Below the pieces are notes generated by a model that saw nothing but the letters and a program-made list of their open reading frames with translations, searched no databases and was not told where the DNA came from. Shown piece by piece: positions 1 to 10,740 of a DNA stretch of 64,000 nucleotides (the first letter of the stretch is position 1; every line of letters begins with the position of its first letter). Origin of the DNA: Ricinus communis (Eukaryota; Streptophyta; Magnoliopsida; Malpighiales; Euphorbiaceae); the NCBI RefSeq assembly GCF_019578655.1, contig NC_063259.1, positions 16,892,489 to 16,956,488 of the forward strand, read 5' to 3'. The position numbers and the translations under genes are program-made.

Positions 1-497
1 CCCCTGGGGCTTTCATGGATTTGATGAATCGAGTGTTCAAGGAATTTCTGGATCGTTTTGTCATTGTATTCATTGATGATATCTTGGTTTATTCCAAAAG
101 CGAAGAGAACGCACGCGTGGCACTCGAGGATAGTACTTAGGACTTTGAGGAACATCAATTGTACTCTAAGTTCTCCAAGTCGCGAGAAGTTCTCGCCTGG
201 AAAGCGTTGCTTTTCACGGGGCACATAGTGTCTAAAGAGGGTATTCAGTGGACCCTAAGAAAGTGCGTGTGATCGGTGGCGATTGGCGAGGCCAACCTGG
301 ATGGCAGTGCGTAACTCTAGGGTTGGCGTGCTACTACCGTCGATTTGTGCAAGACTTTCGAGGATAGCAGCGCCTTTGACTAAGTTGACTCGAGAAAAAT
401 GTCGGTTCGATCAAAGTGGGTGACGTGTGAGAGAAGCTTTCAAAAGTTGAAGGACTGTTTGACTTGACTCCGGTGTTGACCTTACCTTCCGGGACTG
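1..497 (+). pseudogene. Reverse transcriptase, C-terminal part and connection region (decayed)
   Basis: RT copies the element RNA into DNA in the virus-like particle. Reading from base 3, the protein goes through the thumb-proximal palm with the catalytic motif [11 protein letters not shown] (the F-I-D-D codons are at 69-80, both aspartates kept), then HQLYSKFSK and GHIVSKEGIQ. A TAG stop lies near 138 and the stretch after the catalytic motif has lost its usual helix sequence. After about 260 the frame shifts; pieces such as YYRRF and PLTKLTREK can still be followed in other frames up to the RNase H. The N-terminal half lies left of the window. This is clearly Ty3/gypsy; the assignment to Tekay/Del rests on the downstream domains. 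Confidence 0.85.
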
Positions 498-870
498 GTG
501 GATTCACGGTATCATGACGCTTCTAGAGTGGGTTTGGGTTGTGTTCCGATGCAAAATGGAAAGGTAATAGCTTATGCGTCTAGGCAATTGAAGAAGCATG
601 AACAAAATTACTCGACCCACGATTTGCGAGATGGCGTGATAATTTTTGCATTAAAGATTTGGAGGCACTATCTCATGGAGAGCGTCGAGATTTATCTGGA
701 TCATAAAAGCTTAAAGTATATTTTTCAATGAAGGATTTGAACTGAGGCGAGAGAAGGTGGTTAGAGCTTCCGAAGGACTATGATTGTAATATTCTCTACC
801 ACCCGGGTAATGCTGAATGTCGTGGCGATGCTTTGAAGCAGAAGCCTCGGTAGGTAGTCTTGCTCGTGTC
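481..870 (+). pseudogene. Ty3/gypsy RNase H domain (decayed)
   Basis: RNase H removes the RNA strand of the RNA-DNA hybrid during reverse transcription. The open stretch 498-731 reads [11 protein letters not shown], then [32 protein letters not shown] and DHKSLKYIF, the usual order for this family. The first catalytic Asp (in DASRVG) and the Asp of DHKSLKY are present. The catalytic Glu normally found in HDLE(L/M)AAV is gone (the sequence reads HDLRDGV), so the enzyme would be inactive even without the frame breaks. A stop follows KYIFQ; the domain continues in another frame to YHPGN and GDALKQKP near 800-850, which matches the end of the family (HPGKANVVADALSRK type). Confidence in the family is high; the copy is not functional. 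Confidence 0.85.
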
Positions 871-1129
871 GCAGTGAAGAAAGAGGATCGGAGAGAAAGT
901 TGCATGAACTGTATGATCAAGGGTTACGGTGGAGATATTAGAATCGGGTGCATTATTAGCATTTTGGATTAGGTCTGTGCTTGTGTGGCAGTGAAGAATC
1001 AGTAATCGATGGCTCGTAACCGGGACCAGCAGCTGCGAAAATCTTGGAAGATGTGCGGCAGGGTCGAGCTAATAACTTTGTTATAGATGATGATGGCACC
1101 CTCATGATGGGCTCTAGGCTGTGTGTTCC

Positions 1130-1925
1130 GATGTGGATAATCTCAGGAAGGAGATTTTAGAAGAAGCTCAACTGTATAACTTCAGTGCATCCCGGGGCTC
1201 CACAAAGATGTACCATGATTTGAAAGGAAATTATTGGTGGAGCGGGATGAAGAGAGATGTAGCGTAGTTTGTCTCAAATGTCCGAGCGTGTCACAAGTAG
1301 TTAAATTAGAGCATAAGAAGCCGCCCTGTTTCTACAAATGCGGCTTCCTATACGAGAGTGGAAATAGGAAAGGATTACTATGGATTTTGTATCAGTTTAC
1401 CCAAGACTTTTCACGGTTATGACTCCATCCGGGTAATTGTGGATCGATTGACTAAGTCAAGGTGCATTTTCTTCCCAGGTAAAGACTACCTACTCCGAGC
1501 TAAGTATGCAAGAGTGTATCCGGAAAGGATTATGGGTCTTCACGGCGTCCCAATTTCCATAGTGTCCGATAGGGGCATAATTTACTTTAAGGTTTTGGAA
1601 AAGTTACAAGAGGAACTTGGTACCAGTTGGACTTGATACGGCCTTCCATCCCTCGGACGGACGGACAATCGGAAAGGACTATTCAGACCTTAGAGGATAT
1701 GCTTCGGATGTGTGTGATAGACTTTGGTGGTCAATGGGATTGGTATCTACCGCTGGTCGAATTCGGCGATAATAACAAATTTATCATGCAAGTATCAAAA
1801 TGGCACCTTCGAGGGCCTTGTATGGTCGGAAGTGTAGATCCCGTATGTTGGGAAGAAGTTGGTGAACGGAAGTTAGCGAGGATCGAGAATTGGTTCGCAT
1901 CACTTCTTGAGAAAAGATTCCGTTA
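1130..1925 (+). pseudogene. Ty3/gypsy integrase, zinc region and catalytic core (decayed)
   Basis: Integrase inserts the cDNA into the genome. The zinc-binding part is seen as HPGA, then MYHDLKGNYWWSGMKRDVA (about 1185-1265) with a stop just after it and the Cys pair in a shifted frame. The core starts near 1380 with MDFVS (first catalytic Asp), continues as HGYDSIRVIVDRLTKS, then LHGVPISIVSDRG (second Asp, about 1535-1575), a stop at 1634-1636, and [16 protein letters not shown] (catalytic Glu, from about 1660), followed by [13 protein letters not shown] and [11 protein letters not shown]. All three acidic residues can be found but they lie in different reading frames, so no single protein carries them. 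The 900-1130 stretch between RNase H and this region shows only unrecognisable linker. Confidence 0.85.
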
Positions 1926-2447
1926 TTCATGACCGAAAGACAAACTTTTAGTAGGCAGAAAAGTTATGCGGATCCAAAGCGGAAGCACGTGGAATTCAGT
2001 GTTGGGGAATATGTATTCTTGAAGGTGTCTCCTATGCGTGGTGTGTTGCGGTTCGGCAAGAAGGGCAAATTGGCACCTCATTATGGGACCCTTTGAGGTT
2101 ATTGACAGAATTGGAGATGTGGCATACAAGCTGGACTTGCCGGCGAACTTCTCGCATGTGCATCCGGTATTCCACATATCGATGTTAAGAAAGTATATTT
2201 CAGACCCTTCGCATGTGTTACAACCACAAAATGTGGAAGTTGGTGAAGATTTGACTTACGAGGCGGCCAGATCGTGGATACTCAAGTTCGCCAACAAGGC
2301 CTAAAATTATTCCGATGGTCAAAGTTTTGTGGCGAATCATTTGTCTCAAGAGTGTACTGAAATCGGCAGAAATGAGAAGTCTCTACCCTCATTTATTTCA
2401 ATCCTAAGTGGGCCATGGTTTAAAATTCGAGGTCGAATTTTTTTTCT
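1926..2447 (+). pseudogene. Integrase C-terminal module and chromodomain remnant
   Basis: This part normally binds DNA and, through the chromodomain, directs insertion into heterochromatin. Visible are [27 protein letters not shown], the GPF module ([20 protein letters not shown]) and [20 protein letters not shown], followed by EDLTYEA. The first part is joined to the second only after a frame change near 2037. Beyond 2300 the frame is lost again, but KVLWR and EMRSLYPHLF (about 2320-2400, other frame) are recognisable as the core and end of a chromodomain, where KVLWRNH and a final YPHLF are typical. This is the best evidence that the element is a Tekay/Del chromovirus, and it fits its position inside a satellite array. 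Confidence 0.8.
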
Positions 2448-2459
2448 AAGGGGGTAGAA
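2448..2459 (+). promoter_or_regulatory. Polypurine tract
   Basis: The purine-rich run AAGGGGGTAGAA lies directly before the TG that opens the LTR. This is the place and composition expected for the primer of plus-strand DNA synthesis in an LTR retrotransposon. Confidence 0.8.
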
Positions 2460-4353
2460 TGTAACACCCTTACTAAATATTTATATATACAAAATCATTT
2501 TCTCCTCCCCTCTCTCTTTTCCTCCTTCCTCTCTCCTTCTCCTCTTTTCCTTCTCTTGCAGCACCGTACCGCTATGTTTGCCTCACGCTAAATCGTCGCC
2601 GCCAAGAGCCGCTATCACGCCCTATCGCATTGCCAATCTTTCCTCTCGCCTCACCGACATCGTAGCCGGAAGGATTTGCCTTGTGCCGTTCGCCTCTTGC
2701 TCGCTATATTTTGGGTCGGCGATCGACGGGATCGGACTCCCCACCCCTGAAAACCCCGAAGCCACCCCCTTCGCCCCTTGGTGGAAAATCCTGCCGGCAG
2801 CCCATGGAAGTGTCGGCGTGGCGGCGGACTTTCCGGCCAAAACTCTTGTACTTGGACTCCTCGTAACTTGAGGCTTGGCGTAGGCGCCCGGATTCAATTC
2901 GACATCGATATATGGACCTTTTCAGGACGAGTGTTTCCGGGACGCGTGAAATATTTCAATTTTTAACTCGGTATATTTTTATTTTAGACTCGAAATTTTG
3001 TTATAATATTAGAAAGTTATTGTGGCTATTAATTGCTTGTGTTGGGTAGTCTAAAAATAAATCAAATTAAATTGTTTGGATTGTGGTGTTTTGGAGTCGG
3101 AAAATATTAATGCAGCTTCTTGTGGTCGGCTCCTCTATTAAATTCCGGCATGTTTGATATGTTTTGGCGGTCCTCGGACCCATTTTACGGGGGGTAAATA
3201 TCCGAAATTTAGGGAGGTTCTGTCAAACTTTGTGATTCCTCGAGTCCAATTAAATTCTAGGCAGTCGACCTTAGGGTCTAAGTTTAGGAAGAATTTCGAA
3301 TGTCTATTAATTGTATGTCTTTTATTATTAGATAATTCAGCCTTCCACTTCCCTTGAGAGCCTCCACCACCCGAGGCGTAGGAGCGGGATCGTGGAACGA
3401 TCAAATCTGTGAGTTAAAGTCATTTAATCTTTGGCTTGTAGAACATGCCGCTTTGATACGGTTACACATCAGGGACAGCGGCTTGCAGCACAGAGAATGA
3501 TCATGGACATGTAATAAGATATTTATGGGTTTGCACAGTGTCGAGCATGAAAGCGGCTCTCAGGCTGATTTATGTAAATTCACGTGAGGTAAGGTCCCCG
3601 GTCGAGCATTGCCTCCTGGCGGCTTATTGGATACTTTTGTGATCGATTGGAGGTAAGGTCCCCGGTCGAGCATTGCCTCTCGGGGCCCGATCTTATTGGA
3701 TTAAGAGAGCCGAATGGCTACTAGATTTCTTATTTGGATACTTAAGTGACTGATCTGAGTAAGGTCCCTGGTCGAGCATTGCTCTCTGGCCAGTCTTATT
3801 TGGATTAAGAGAGCCAAAATGGTCGTTAGAACTTAGGGTTAGGGTTCTACTTAGCCACACGTCCCGTGAAAGTAAAAATGTCTTTATTTATTTAAACTCT
3901 CTTCTTTTATCATTTTATTATTATGGTGTATGATTATATATTATGATTGCAATTATATTTCGTAAATTGGTATATTGTTCTCGAATAATTAATATATCAT
4001 GTGAAGGTTGCAATAGTCCTTGGATTATTTGATTTTGACTCACTCTCGAGACCGATAGCCTCGATTGTAATTTTTTCAGGTGATAGTTAAAGACCTTCGC
4101 CGCACATCTCGTGCCAGTCAATCCCAGGACTTCTTCTTTCCGGACTTTTGTAATTATCTTGTACTTCTATACTTGTCATTTTACTCTAGAGTATCCGCAG
4201 AGGGAAATTTTAAAATTTATATAACTATTCGACTCCTGTTGGTAGTATGATGATTTATTATGCAAGACAATTATGACTACTTTATATTTGGTTAATTGTA
4301 TATATGGACGGGTTGGTAAGGCTTACTACCACGCCCCAAAGTGGGTCGTGACA
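2460..4353 (+). mobile_element. 3' LTR of the Tekay-like element (about 1.9 kb)
   Basis: The LTR begins TGTAACACCC right after the polypurine tract and ends GGGTCGTGACA, so it has the usual TG...CA ends. It holds a CT-rich stretch (about 2505-2560), a GC-rich part (about 2560-2960), and a tail with short internal repeats. It shares many segments in the same order with the solo LTR at 22413-25356: the start, a stretch with ACCC..TTTACGGGGGGTAA, GTGAGTTAAAGTCATTTAATC, CGAGCATTGC repeats, AGCCAAAATGGTCGTTAGA, and the end. Open reading frames inside it (for example 2578-2871) are chance frames of the GC-rich part. The bases after it (4354 on) are reverse-oriented satellite. Confidence 0.85.
3586..3830 (+). 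repeat. Short repeats inside the LTR
   Basis: Three copies of a segment with GTAAGGTCCC.GGTCGAGCATTGC are seen starting near 3590, 3653 and 3760, two of them followed by a TTATT.GGATTAAGAGAGCC tail. The related solo LTR has similar but more degenerate copies at about 24565-24700. They look like an LTR-internal duplication, perhaps of a regulatory module; function is unknown. Confidence 0.7.
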
Positions 4354-6646
4354 ACATGTTTTACTAGTTATTTTCATATATTGGATAAATATTCCACTTT
4401 TATGGGGTCGTTTTCTCATATTAAAATATTAGCACTATTATATGGTATTTAATATAAAGAAACTACCCCGTAAAAGTGGTATATTTATCAATATAAGAAA
4501 ATAATTCCGTAAAACGTGTATGTTTATGAATATGAGAAAACAACCCCGTAAAAGTAGTGTAATTCCGAGTCTGAAAAAACAGCCTTGTAGAAGGGGTAAA
4601 TTTTTTAATATAAGAGAACAACCTTGTAAGATGGTTATATTTATTAATATTAGAAAATAACCCCGTAATATGGGGATATTTATCAATTGAAGAATATAAC
4701 CCCGTAATTTTGGTATATTTGTAAGTATGAGAAAACAACCCCTTAAATGTGTTAATTTTGGATATGAGAAAATAGCCTCGTAGAAGGGGTATACTTATCG
4801 ATATAAGAAAATAAGCCCGTAAAACGTGTAAATTTATGAATTTGACAAAACAACTCCATAATAGTGCTAATAATTTAATATGAGTAAACGAACCCGTAAA
4901 AGTGGTATATTTATCAATATAAGAAAATAATCCCGTAAAACGTGTAAATTTATTTATATGAGAAAACAACCCCGTAAATGTGGTGTAATTGCGAGTATAA
5001 GAAAACAGCCTTGTAGAAGGGGTAAATTTTTTAATATAAGAGAACAACCATGTGAGATGGTTATATTTATTAATATTAGAAAACAACCCCGTAATACGGG
5101 GATATTTATCAATTGAAGAATATAACCCCGTAATTTTGGTATATTTGTGAGTGTGGGAAAACACCCCTTTAAAAGGGTTAATTTTAGAGTATGAAAAAAA
5201 ACCTTGTAAAAGGGATATATTTGTCGATATAAGAAAATAACCCCGTAAAATGTTTAAATTTATGAATTGAACAAAACAACCCCATAATAGTGCTAATAAT
5301 TTCATATGAGCAAACCACCTTTAAAAGTGGTATATTTATCAATATAAGAAAATAATCCCGTAAAACGTGTACATTTATTTATCCGAGAAAACAACCCCTG
5401 TGAATGTAGTGTAATATGAAAATAGAAAATTTGTAGAAGGGTAAATTTATTAATATAAGAGAACAACCATAAGATGGTTATATTTATTAATATTAGAAAC
5501 AACTTCAGTAATCGGGATATTTATCAATTGAAGAATATAACCCCGTAATTTTGGTATATTTGTGAGTGTGGGAAAACAACCCCTTAAAAGGGTTAATTTT
5601 AGAGTATGAAAAAACCTTTTAAAAGGGATATATTTGTCGATATAAGAAAATAACCCCGTAAAACGTTTAAATTTATGAATTGAACAAAACAACCCCATAA
5701 TAGTGCTAATAATTTCCACATGGGCAAAACTACCCCGTAAAAGTGGTATATTTATCAACATAAGAAAATAATCCCGTAAAACGTGTACATTTATTTATCC
5801 GAGAAAACAACCCCGTAAATGTAGTGTAATTTAACGGTATGAGTATAGTAGAAAAGATGCCTTGTAGAAGGGTAAATTTATTTATATTATAAGAGAACAA
5901 CCACAGTATCAATTCAAGAATATAACATTTTGCTATTTGTGAGTGTGGGAAAACAACCCCTTAAAAGGGTTGAATTTTGTAGGTATGAAAAGAACCCTTC
6001 GTAAACGGGATATATTTGTCGATATAAAGAAAATAACCCCAGTAAACGTTTAAATTTATGAATTAGACAAAACAACCTCATAATAGTGCTAATAATTTAA
6101 TATGAGCAAACTACCCCGTAAAAGTGGTATATTTATCAATATAAGAAAATAACCCCGTAAAACGTGTATATTTATGAATATGAGAAAAAACCCCGTAAAA
6201 GTAGTATTAAATTCCGAGAAAATAGCGTCCTAAAAGTGGTAAATTTTTAATATAACAAAGAACCCGTATCGGGATATTTATCAATCTGAGAAAATAACCC
6301 CGTAATTTTATATATTTGTATTTGTCGGAAGACAACCACTTAAATGGGTTAATTTTATAATACAGAGAAAAACAACCCCGTAAAAGGGATATATTCATCA
6401 ATATAAAAATAATTCCGTAAAATGTGTATATTTATGAATATTGAGGGGAGTAAATTTTTAATGTGTGAAAACAACCCCATAAGAAGGGGTATATTTGTAA
6501 TTTAGTTAAATAAATGCAATATCGTGTAATTTATAGAATTTGACCAAAACAACCCCATGATAATGCTAATAATTTAATATGAGAAAATGACCCCGTAAAA
6601 GTGGTATATTTATCAATATAAGAAAATAACCAAATGAAACGTGTAT
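4354..6646 (+). repeat. 39-bp satellite, forward block (starts with a short reverse stub)
   Basis: The satellite monomer is about 39 bp. In forward orientation it reads ATATGAGAAAACAACCCC, then a variable centre such as GTAAAAGGGG, then TATATTTRTCA. Different monomer types follow each other in a fixed order, so that the type with CATAATAGTGCTAATAATTT returns about every 390-430 bp. Bases 4354-4440 are in reverse orientation and flip to forward at TATGGTATTTAATAT (4441). The part 4395-5310 reappears at about 6960-7870. Monomers around 5830-6480 have many small deletions. Confidence 0.9.
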
Positions 6647-7008
6647 ATTTTCTTATATTGATAATATCTCACTTTCGAGTCGTCGTTGCATATTAAATTA
6701 TTAGCACTATTATGGGGTTATTTTATCAAATTTATAAATTTACGTTGTGGTTATTTTCTTATATGGACAAATATACCCACTGCTACGCTGTTTTCTACTC
6801 TAAAATTAACCAGTTTATGTTGTTTTTTTACACTACAGGTTGTTTTCTAATATTTATAAACACCCTCTTGACGGGTTGGTTCATATTAAAAATTTCCACC
6901 TTCTACGAGGTTCTTGAGGACCGATAAGACCGCTTTATGGGAATACACGTTATTCATATTGATAAATATTCCACTTTATGGGTCGCTTCATATTAAATTA
7001 TTGCATTA
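6647..7008 (-). repeat. 39-bp satellite, short reverse block
   Basis: From 6647 the monomers run in the opposite direction (TTTTCTTATATTGATAA, then CACTTTC-type centres and TTGTTTTCTAATATTTATAAA). The block is a degenerate copy of 8480-8935 and of 27811-28290: the same order of monomer variants is seen, including a variant with GACCGCTTTATGGGAA. It flips back to forward at TATGGTATTTAATAT near 7010. Confidence 0.85.
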
Positions 7009-8479
7009 TATGGTATTTAATATAGGAAACTACCCTTAAAAGTGGTATATTTATCAATATAAGAAAATAACTCGAAAAGCGGTATGTTTAGAAATGAGGA
7101 GAAAATAACCCTCGAAAAGTAGTATAATTAAGTCGATGAGAAATCACTTGTATGAAGGGTAAATTTTTAATTTAAGAGAACAACCTTGTAAGATGGTTAT
7201 ATTTATTAATATTAGAAAATAACCCCGTAATATGGGGATATTTATCAATTAAGAAGAATACAACCTAGTAATTTTGGTATATTTTAGTGTCGAAAACAAC
7301 CCTTAAATGTGTTTAATTTTTGGATGTGAGAAAATAGCCTCGCTAAAGGGTATATTTGTCAATATATAAAGAGAATAAGCCCGTAAACGTAAATTTATGA
7401 ATTTGACAAAACAACCCCATAATAGTGCTAATAATTTAATATTGTATATAGTAAACGAATCTGTAAAAAGTGGTATATTTATCAATATAAGAAAATAATC
7501 CCGTAAAACGTGTAAATTTATTTATCCGAGAAAACAACCCCAGAAATGTGGTGTAATTGCGAGTATAAGAAAATAGCCTTGTAGAAGGGGTAAATTTTTT
7601 AATATAAGAGAACAACCATGTGAGATGGTTATATTTATTAATATTAGAAAACAACCCCGTAATACGGGATATTTATCAATTGAAGAATATAACCCCGTAA
7701 TTTTGGTATATTTGAGTGGGAAAACACCCCTTTAAAAGGGTTAATTTTAGAGTATGAAAAAAAACCTTGTAAAAGGGATATATTTGTCGATATAAGAAAA
7801 TAACCCCGTAAAATGTTTAAATTTATGAATTGAACAAAACAACCCCATAATAGTGCTAATAATTTCATATGAGCAAACTACCCCGTAAAAGTGGTATATT
7901 TATCAATATAAGAAAATAACCCCGTAAAACGTGTATATTTATGAATATGAGAAAACAACCCCGTAAAAGTAGTGCAATTACGAGTCTGAGAAAATAGCCT
8001 CGTGAAAGTGGTAAATTTTTTAATGTAACAAAACAACCCCGTAATACGGGGATATTTATCAATCGGAGAAAATAACCCCGTAATTTTCGTATATTTGTGA
8101 GTGTGAGAAGACAACCACTTAAATGGGTTAATTTTATAATATGAGAAAACAACCCCGTAAAAGGGGTATATTCATCAATATAAAAAATAATCCCGTAAAA
8201 TATGTATATTTATGAATATGAGAAACCAACCCCATAAAAGTAGTGTAATTGCAAGTCTGAGAAAACAGGCTCGTAGAAGGGGTAAATTTTTTAATATGAG
8301 AAAACAACCCCGTAAGAGGGGTATATTTTTCGACTTAAGTAAACAAATACGTAAAATGTGTAAATTTATGAATTTGACAAAACAACCCCATGATAGTGCT
8401 AATAATTTAATATGAGAAAACGACCCCGTAAAAGTGGTATATTTATCAATATAAGAAAATAACCAAATGAAACGTGTAT
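7009..8479 (+). repeat. 39-bp satellite, second forward block
   Basis: Forward monomers again, beginning as a near copy of the 4441-5310 stretch and continuing to the long palindromic junction at 8395-8545. The stretch from about 7865 to the junction is nearly identical to 27180-27810. Its first 300 bp have lost many single bases compared with the sister copies. Confidence 0.88.
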
Positions 8480-8545
8480 ATTTTCTTATATTGATAAATA
8501 TACCACTTTTACGAGGTCGTTTTTGCATATTAAATTATTAGCACT
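8395..8545. repeat. Palindromic inversion junction
   Basis: Two inverted arms of 66 bp (8395-8460 and 8480-8545) match at 63 of 66 positions by eye and flank the 19-bp spacer AACCAAATGAAACGTGTAT. Outside the arms the satellite continues in opposite directions. The same spacer sits at 6628-6646 and 27792-27810. Confidence 0.9.
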
Positions 8546-10240
8546 ATTATGGGGTTATTTTATCAAATTTATAAATTTACACGTTTTACAGGGTTATTTT
8601 CTTATATGGACAAATATACCCCTTTTACGGGGTTGTTTTCTCATACTCTAAAATTAACCTATTTAAGGGGTTGTTTTTCCATACTCACAAATATACCAAA
8701 ATTATGGGGTTATTTTCTCCGATTGATAAATATCCTTGTGTTACGAGGTTGTTTTCTAATATTTATAAATACCCCTCTTACGGGGTTGTGTTCTCATATT
8801 AAAAAATTTACCTCTTCTATGAGGTTCTTTTCTCGACCAGAATTGACCGCTTTTATGGGAATGGGTTATTTTCTTATATTGATAAATATTCCACTTTTAC
8901 GGGGTCGTTTTCTCATATTAAATTATTAGCACTATTATGTGGTATTTTTGTCAAATTCATAAAAATACACATTTTACGAGGTTCTTTTCTTATACCGGCA
9001 GATATACCCCTTTTACAGGGTTGTTTTCTCATATTATAAAATTAACCTATTTAAGAGGTTGTTTTCTCATACTCACAAATATACCAAAATTACGGGGTTA
9101 TTTTCTCCGATTGATAAATATCCCCGTATTACGGGGTTGTTTTCTCATATGAGAAAATTTACCCCATCTATAAGGCTGTTTTCTCAGACTCGCAATTACA
9201 CTACTTTTACGGGGGTATTTTCACAGATTCATAAATAAACACGTTTTACGGAGTTATTTTCTTATATTGATAAATATACCCGTTTTACGGGGTTGTTTTC
9301 TCATATTAAATTATTATCATTTTTATGGGGTTGTTTTATCAAATTCATAAATTTACATGATATACAGAGTTATTTTCTTATATCGACAAATGTACTCCTT
9401 TTACGGGATTATTTTCTTCGATTGATAAATATCCCCGTATCACGGGATTGTTTTCTCATACTAAAAAATTTACCCCTTCTACGAGGCTATTTTATGACTG
9501 TAAATTGCACTACTTTTACTAGGTTATTTTTCCGGATTCATAAATACAATACCTTTTATGGATTATTTTCTTATATTGATAAATATACCACTTTAAGGGT
9601 CATTTTCTCATATTAAATTATTAGCACTATTATGCTGGCAAATTCATAAATTTATGGTTTTGTCGGGTCATTTTCTCATATTGATAAATATACCCCTTTT
9701 ACGGGGTTGTTTTCTTATACTCTAAAATTAATCCATTAAGGGGTTGTTTTCTCATACTCACAAATATACCAAATATGGGGTTATTTTCTCTGATTGATAA
9801 ATGTCTCCGTATTAGGGGTTGTTTTCTCATATTAAAAAATTTACCTCTACCACGAGGATGTTTTCTTATACTCAAAATTACATTACTTTTACGGGATTAT
9901 TTTCTCAGATTCATAAATATACACGTTTTACGGGATTATTTTCTTATATTGATAAATATTCCACTTTACGGGGTAGTTTCGTCATATTAAATTATTAGCA
10001 CTATTATGGGGTTGTATTATAAAATTCATAAATTTACACGTATTATGGGGTTATTTTCTCATATCGACAAATATACCCCTTTTACAGGGTTGTTTTCTAA
10101 TATTTATAAATATACACATTTTACGGGTTTGTCTTTTCAGATTCATAGATATACACGTCTTACGGGGTTATTTTCTTATATGGATAAATATACCATGTCT
10201 TTTGGGGTTATTTTTTTATATTAAATTATTAGCAATATAA
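8480..10240 (-). repeat. 39-bp satellite, reverse block up to the gap
   Basis: Reverse monomers (TTGTTTTCTCATACTCACAAATATACCAAAATTACGG and relatives) in higher-order arrangement; the marker monomer with TTAGCACTATTATGGGG occurs near 8540, 8930, 9315, 9620 and 9990. The end, with TCTTTTCAGATTCATA and TATTAGCAATAT (about 10130-10240), recurs at 29430-29540, so the reverse blocks left of the gap and at 27811-30100 are related copies. Confidence 0.9.
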
Positions 10241-10740
10241 NNNNNNNNNNNNNNNNNNNNNNNNNNNNNNNNNNNNNNNNNNNNNNNNNNNNNNNNNNNN
10301 NNNNNNNNNNNNNNNNNNNNNNNNNNNNNNNNNNNNNNNNNNNNNNNNNNNNNNNNNNNNNNNNNNNNNNNNNNNNNNNNNNNNNNNNNNNNNNNNNNNN
10401 NNNNNNNNNNNNNNNNNNNNNNNNNNNNNNNNNNNNNNNNNNNNNNNNNNNNNNNNNNNNNNNNNNNNNNNNNNNNNNNNNNNNNNNNNNNNNNNNNNNN
10501 NNNNNNNNNNNNNNNNNNNNNNNNNNNNNNNNNNNNNNNNNNNNNNNNNNNNNNNNNNNNNNNNNNNNNNNNNNNNNNNNNNNNNNNNNNNNNNNNNNNN
10601 NNNNNNNNNNNNNNNNNNNNNNNNNNNNNNNNNNNNNNNNNNNNNNNNNNNNNNNNNNNNNNNNNNNNNNNNNNNNNNNNNNNNNNNNNNNNNNNNNNNN
10701 NNNNNNNNNNNNNNNNNNNNNNNNNNNNNNNNNNNNNNNN
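10241..10740. other. Assembly gap (500 N)
   Basis: Exactly 500 unknown bases. The round number suggests a placeholder of unknown true size. Satellite is reverse on its left and forward on its right, so an orientation switch or a wrong join is hidden here. Confidence 0.98.

Larger units (their letters stand above)
1..4353 (+). mobile_element. Ty3/gypsy chromovirus (Tekay/Del type), 3' part
   Basis: The window opens inside the pol gene of an LTR retrotransposon and follows it to the end of its 3' LTR. Domains in order are the end of reverse transcriptase, RNase H, integrase (zinc-binding region, catalytic core, C-terminal module), a chromodomain remnant, a polypurine tract and an LTR that begins TGTAACACCC. 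The domain order RT-RNase H-integrase is that of Ty3/gypsy; the C-terminal wording ([12 protein letters not shown], then a chromodomain) and the LTR start fit the Tekay/Del chromoviruses. Reading frames are broken by many stops and frameshifts, so the copy is dead. The sequence right after the LTR is already satellite, so the element probably sits inside the array, whose left part lies outside the window; the 5' LTR and the target-site duplication cannot be seen. Confidence 0.85.

Noticed and set aside
2578..2966. Open frames at the GC-rich start of the 3' LTR
   Set aside because: They lie inside the LTR, overlap each other on both strands and have no recognisable domain.
3836..3852. Two telomere-like units (TTAGGGTTAGGGTT)
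   Set aside because: Only two units, inside the LTR; the related LTR has a degenerate single copy at the same place.
8549..10224. Plus-strand open frames in the reverse satellite block (also 40879-42793)
   Set aside because: Same repeat peptides as above on the other strand because the satellite is inverted here.
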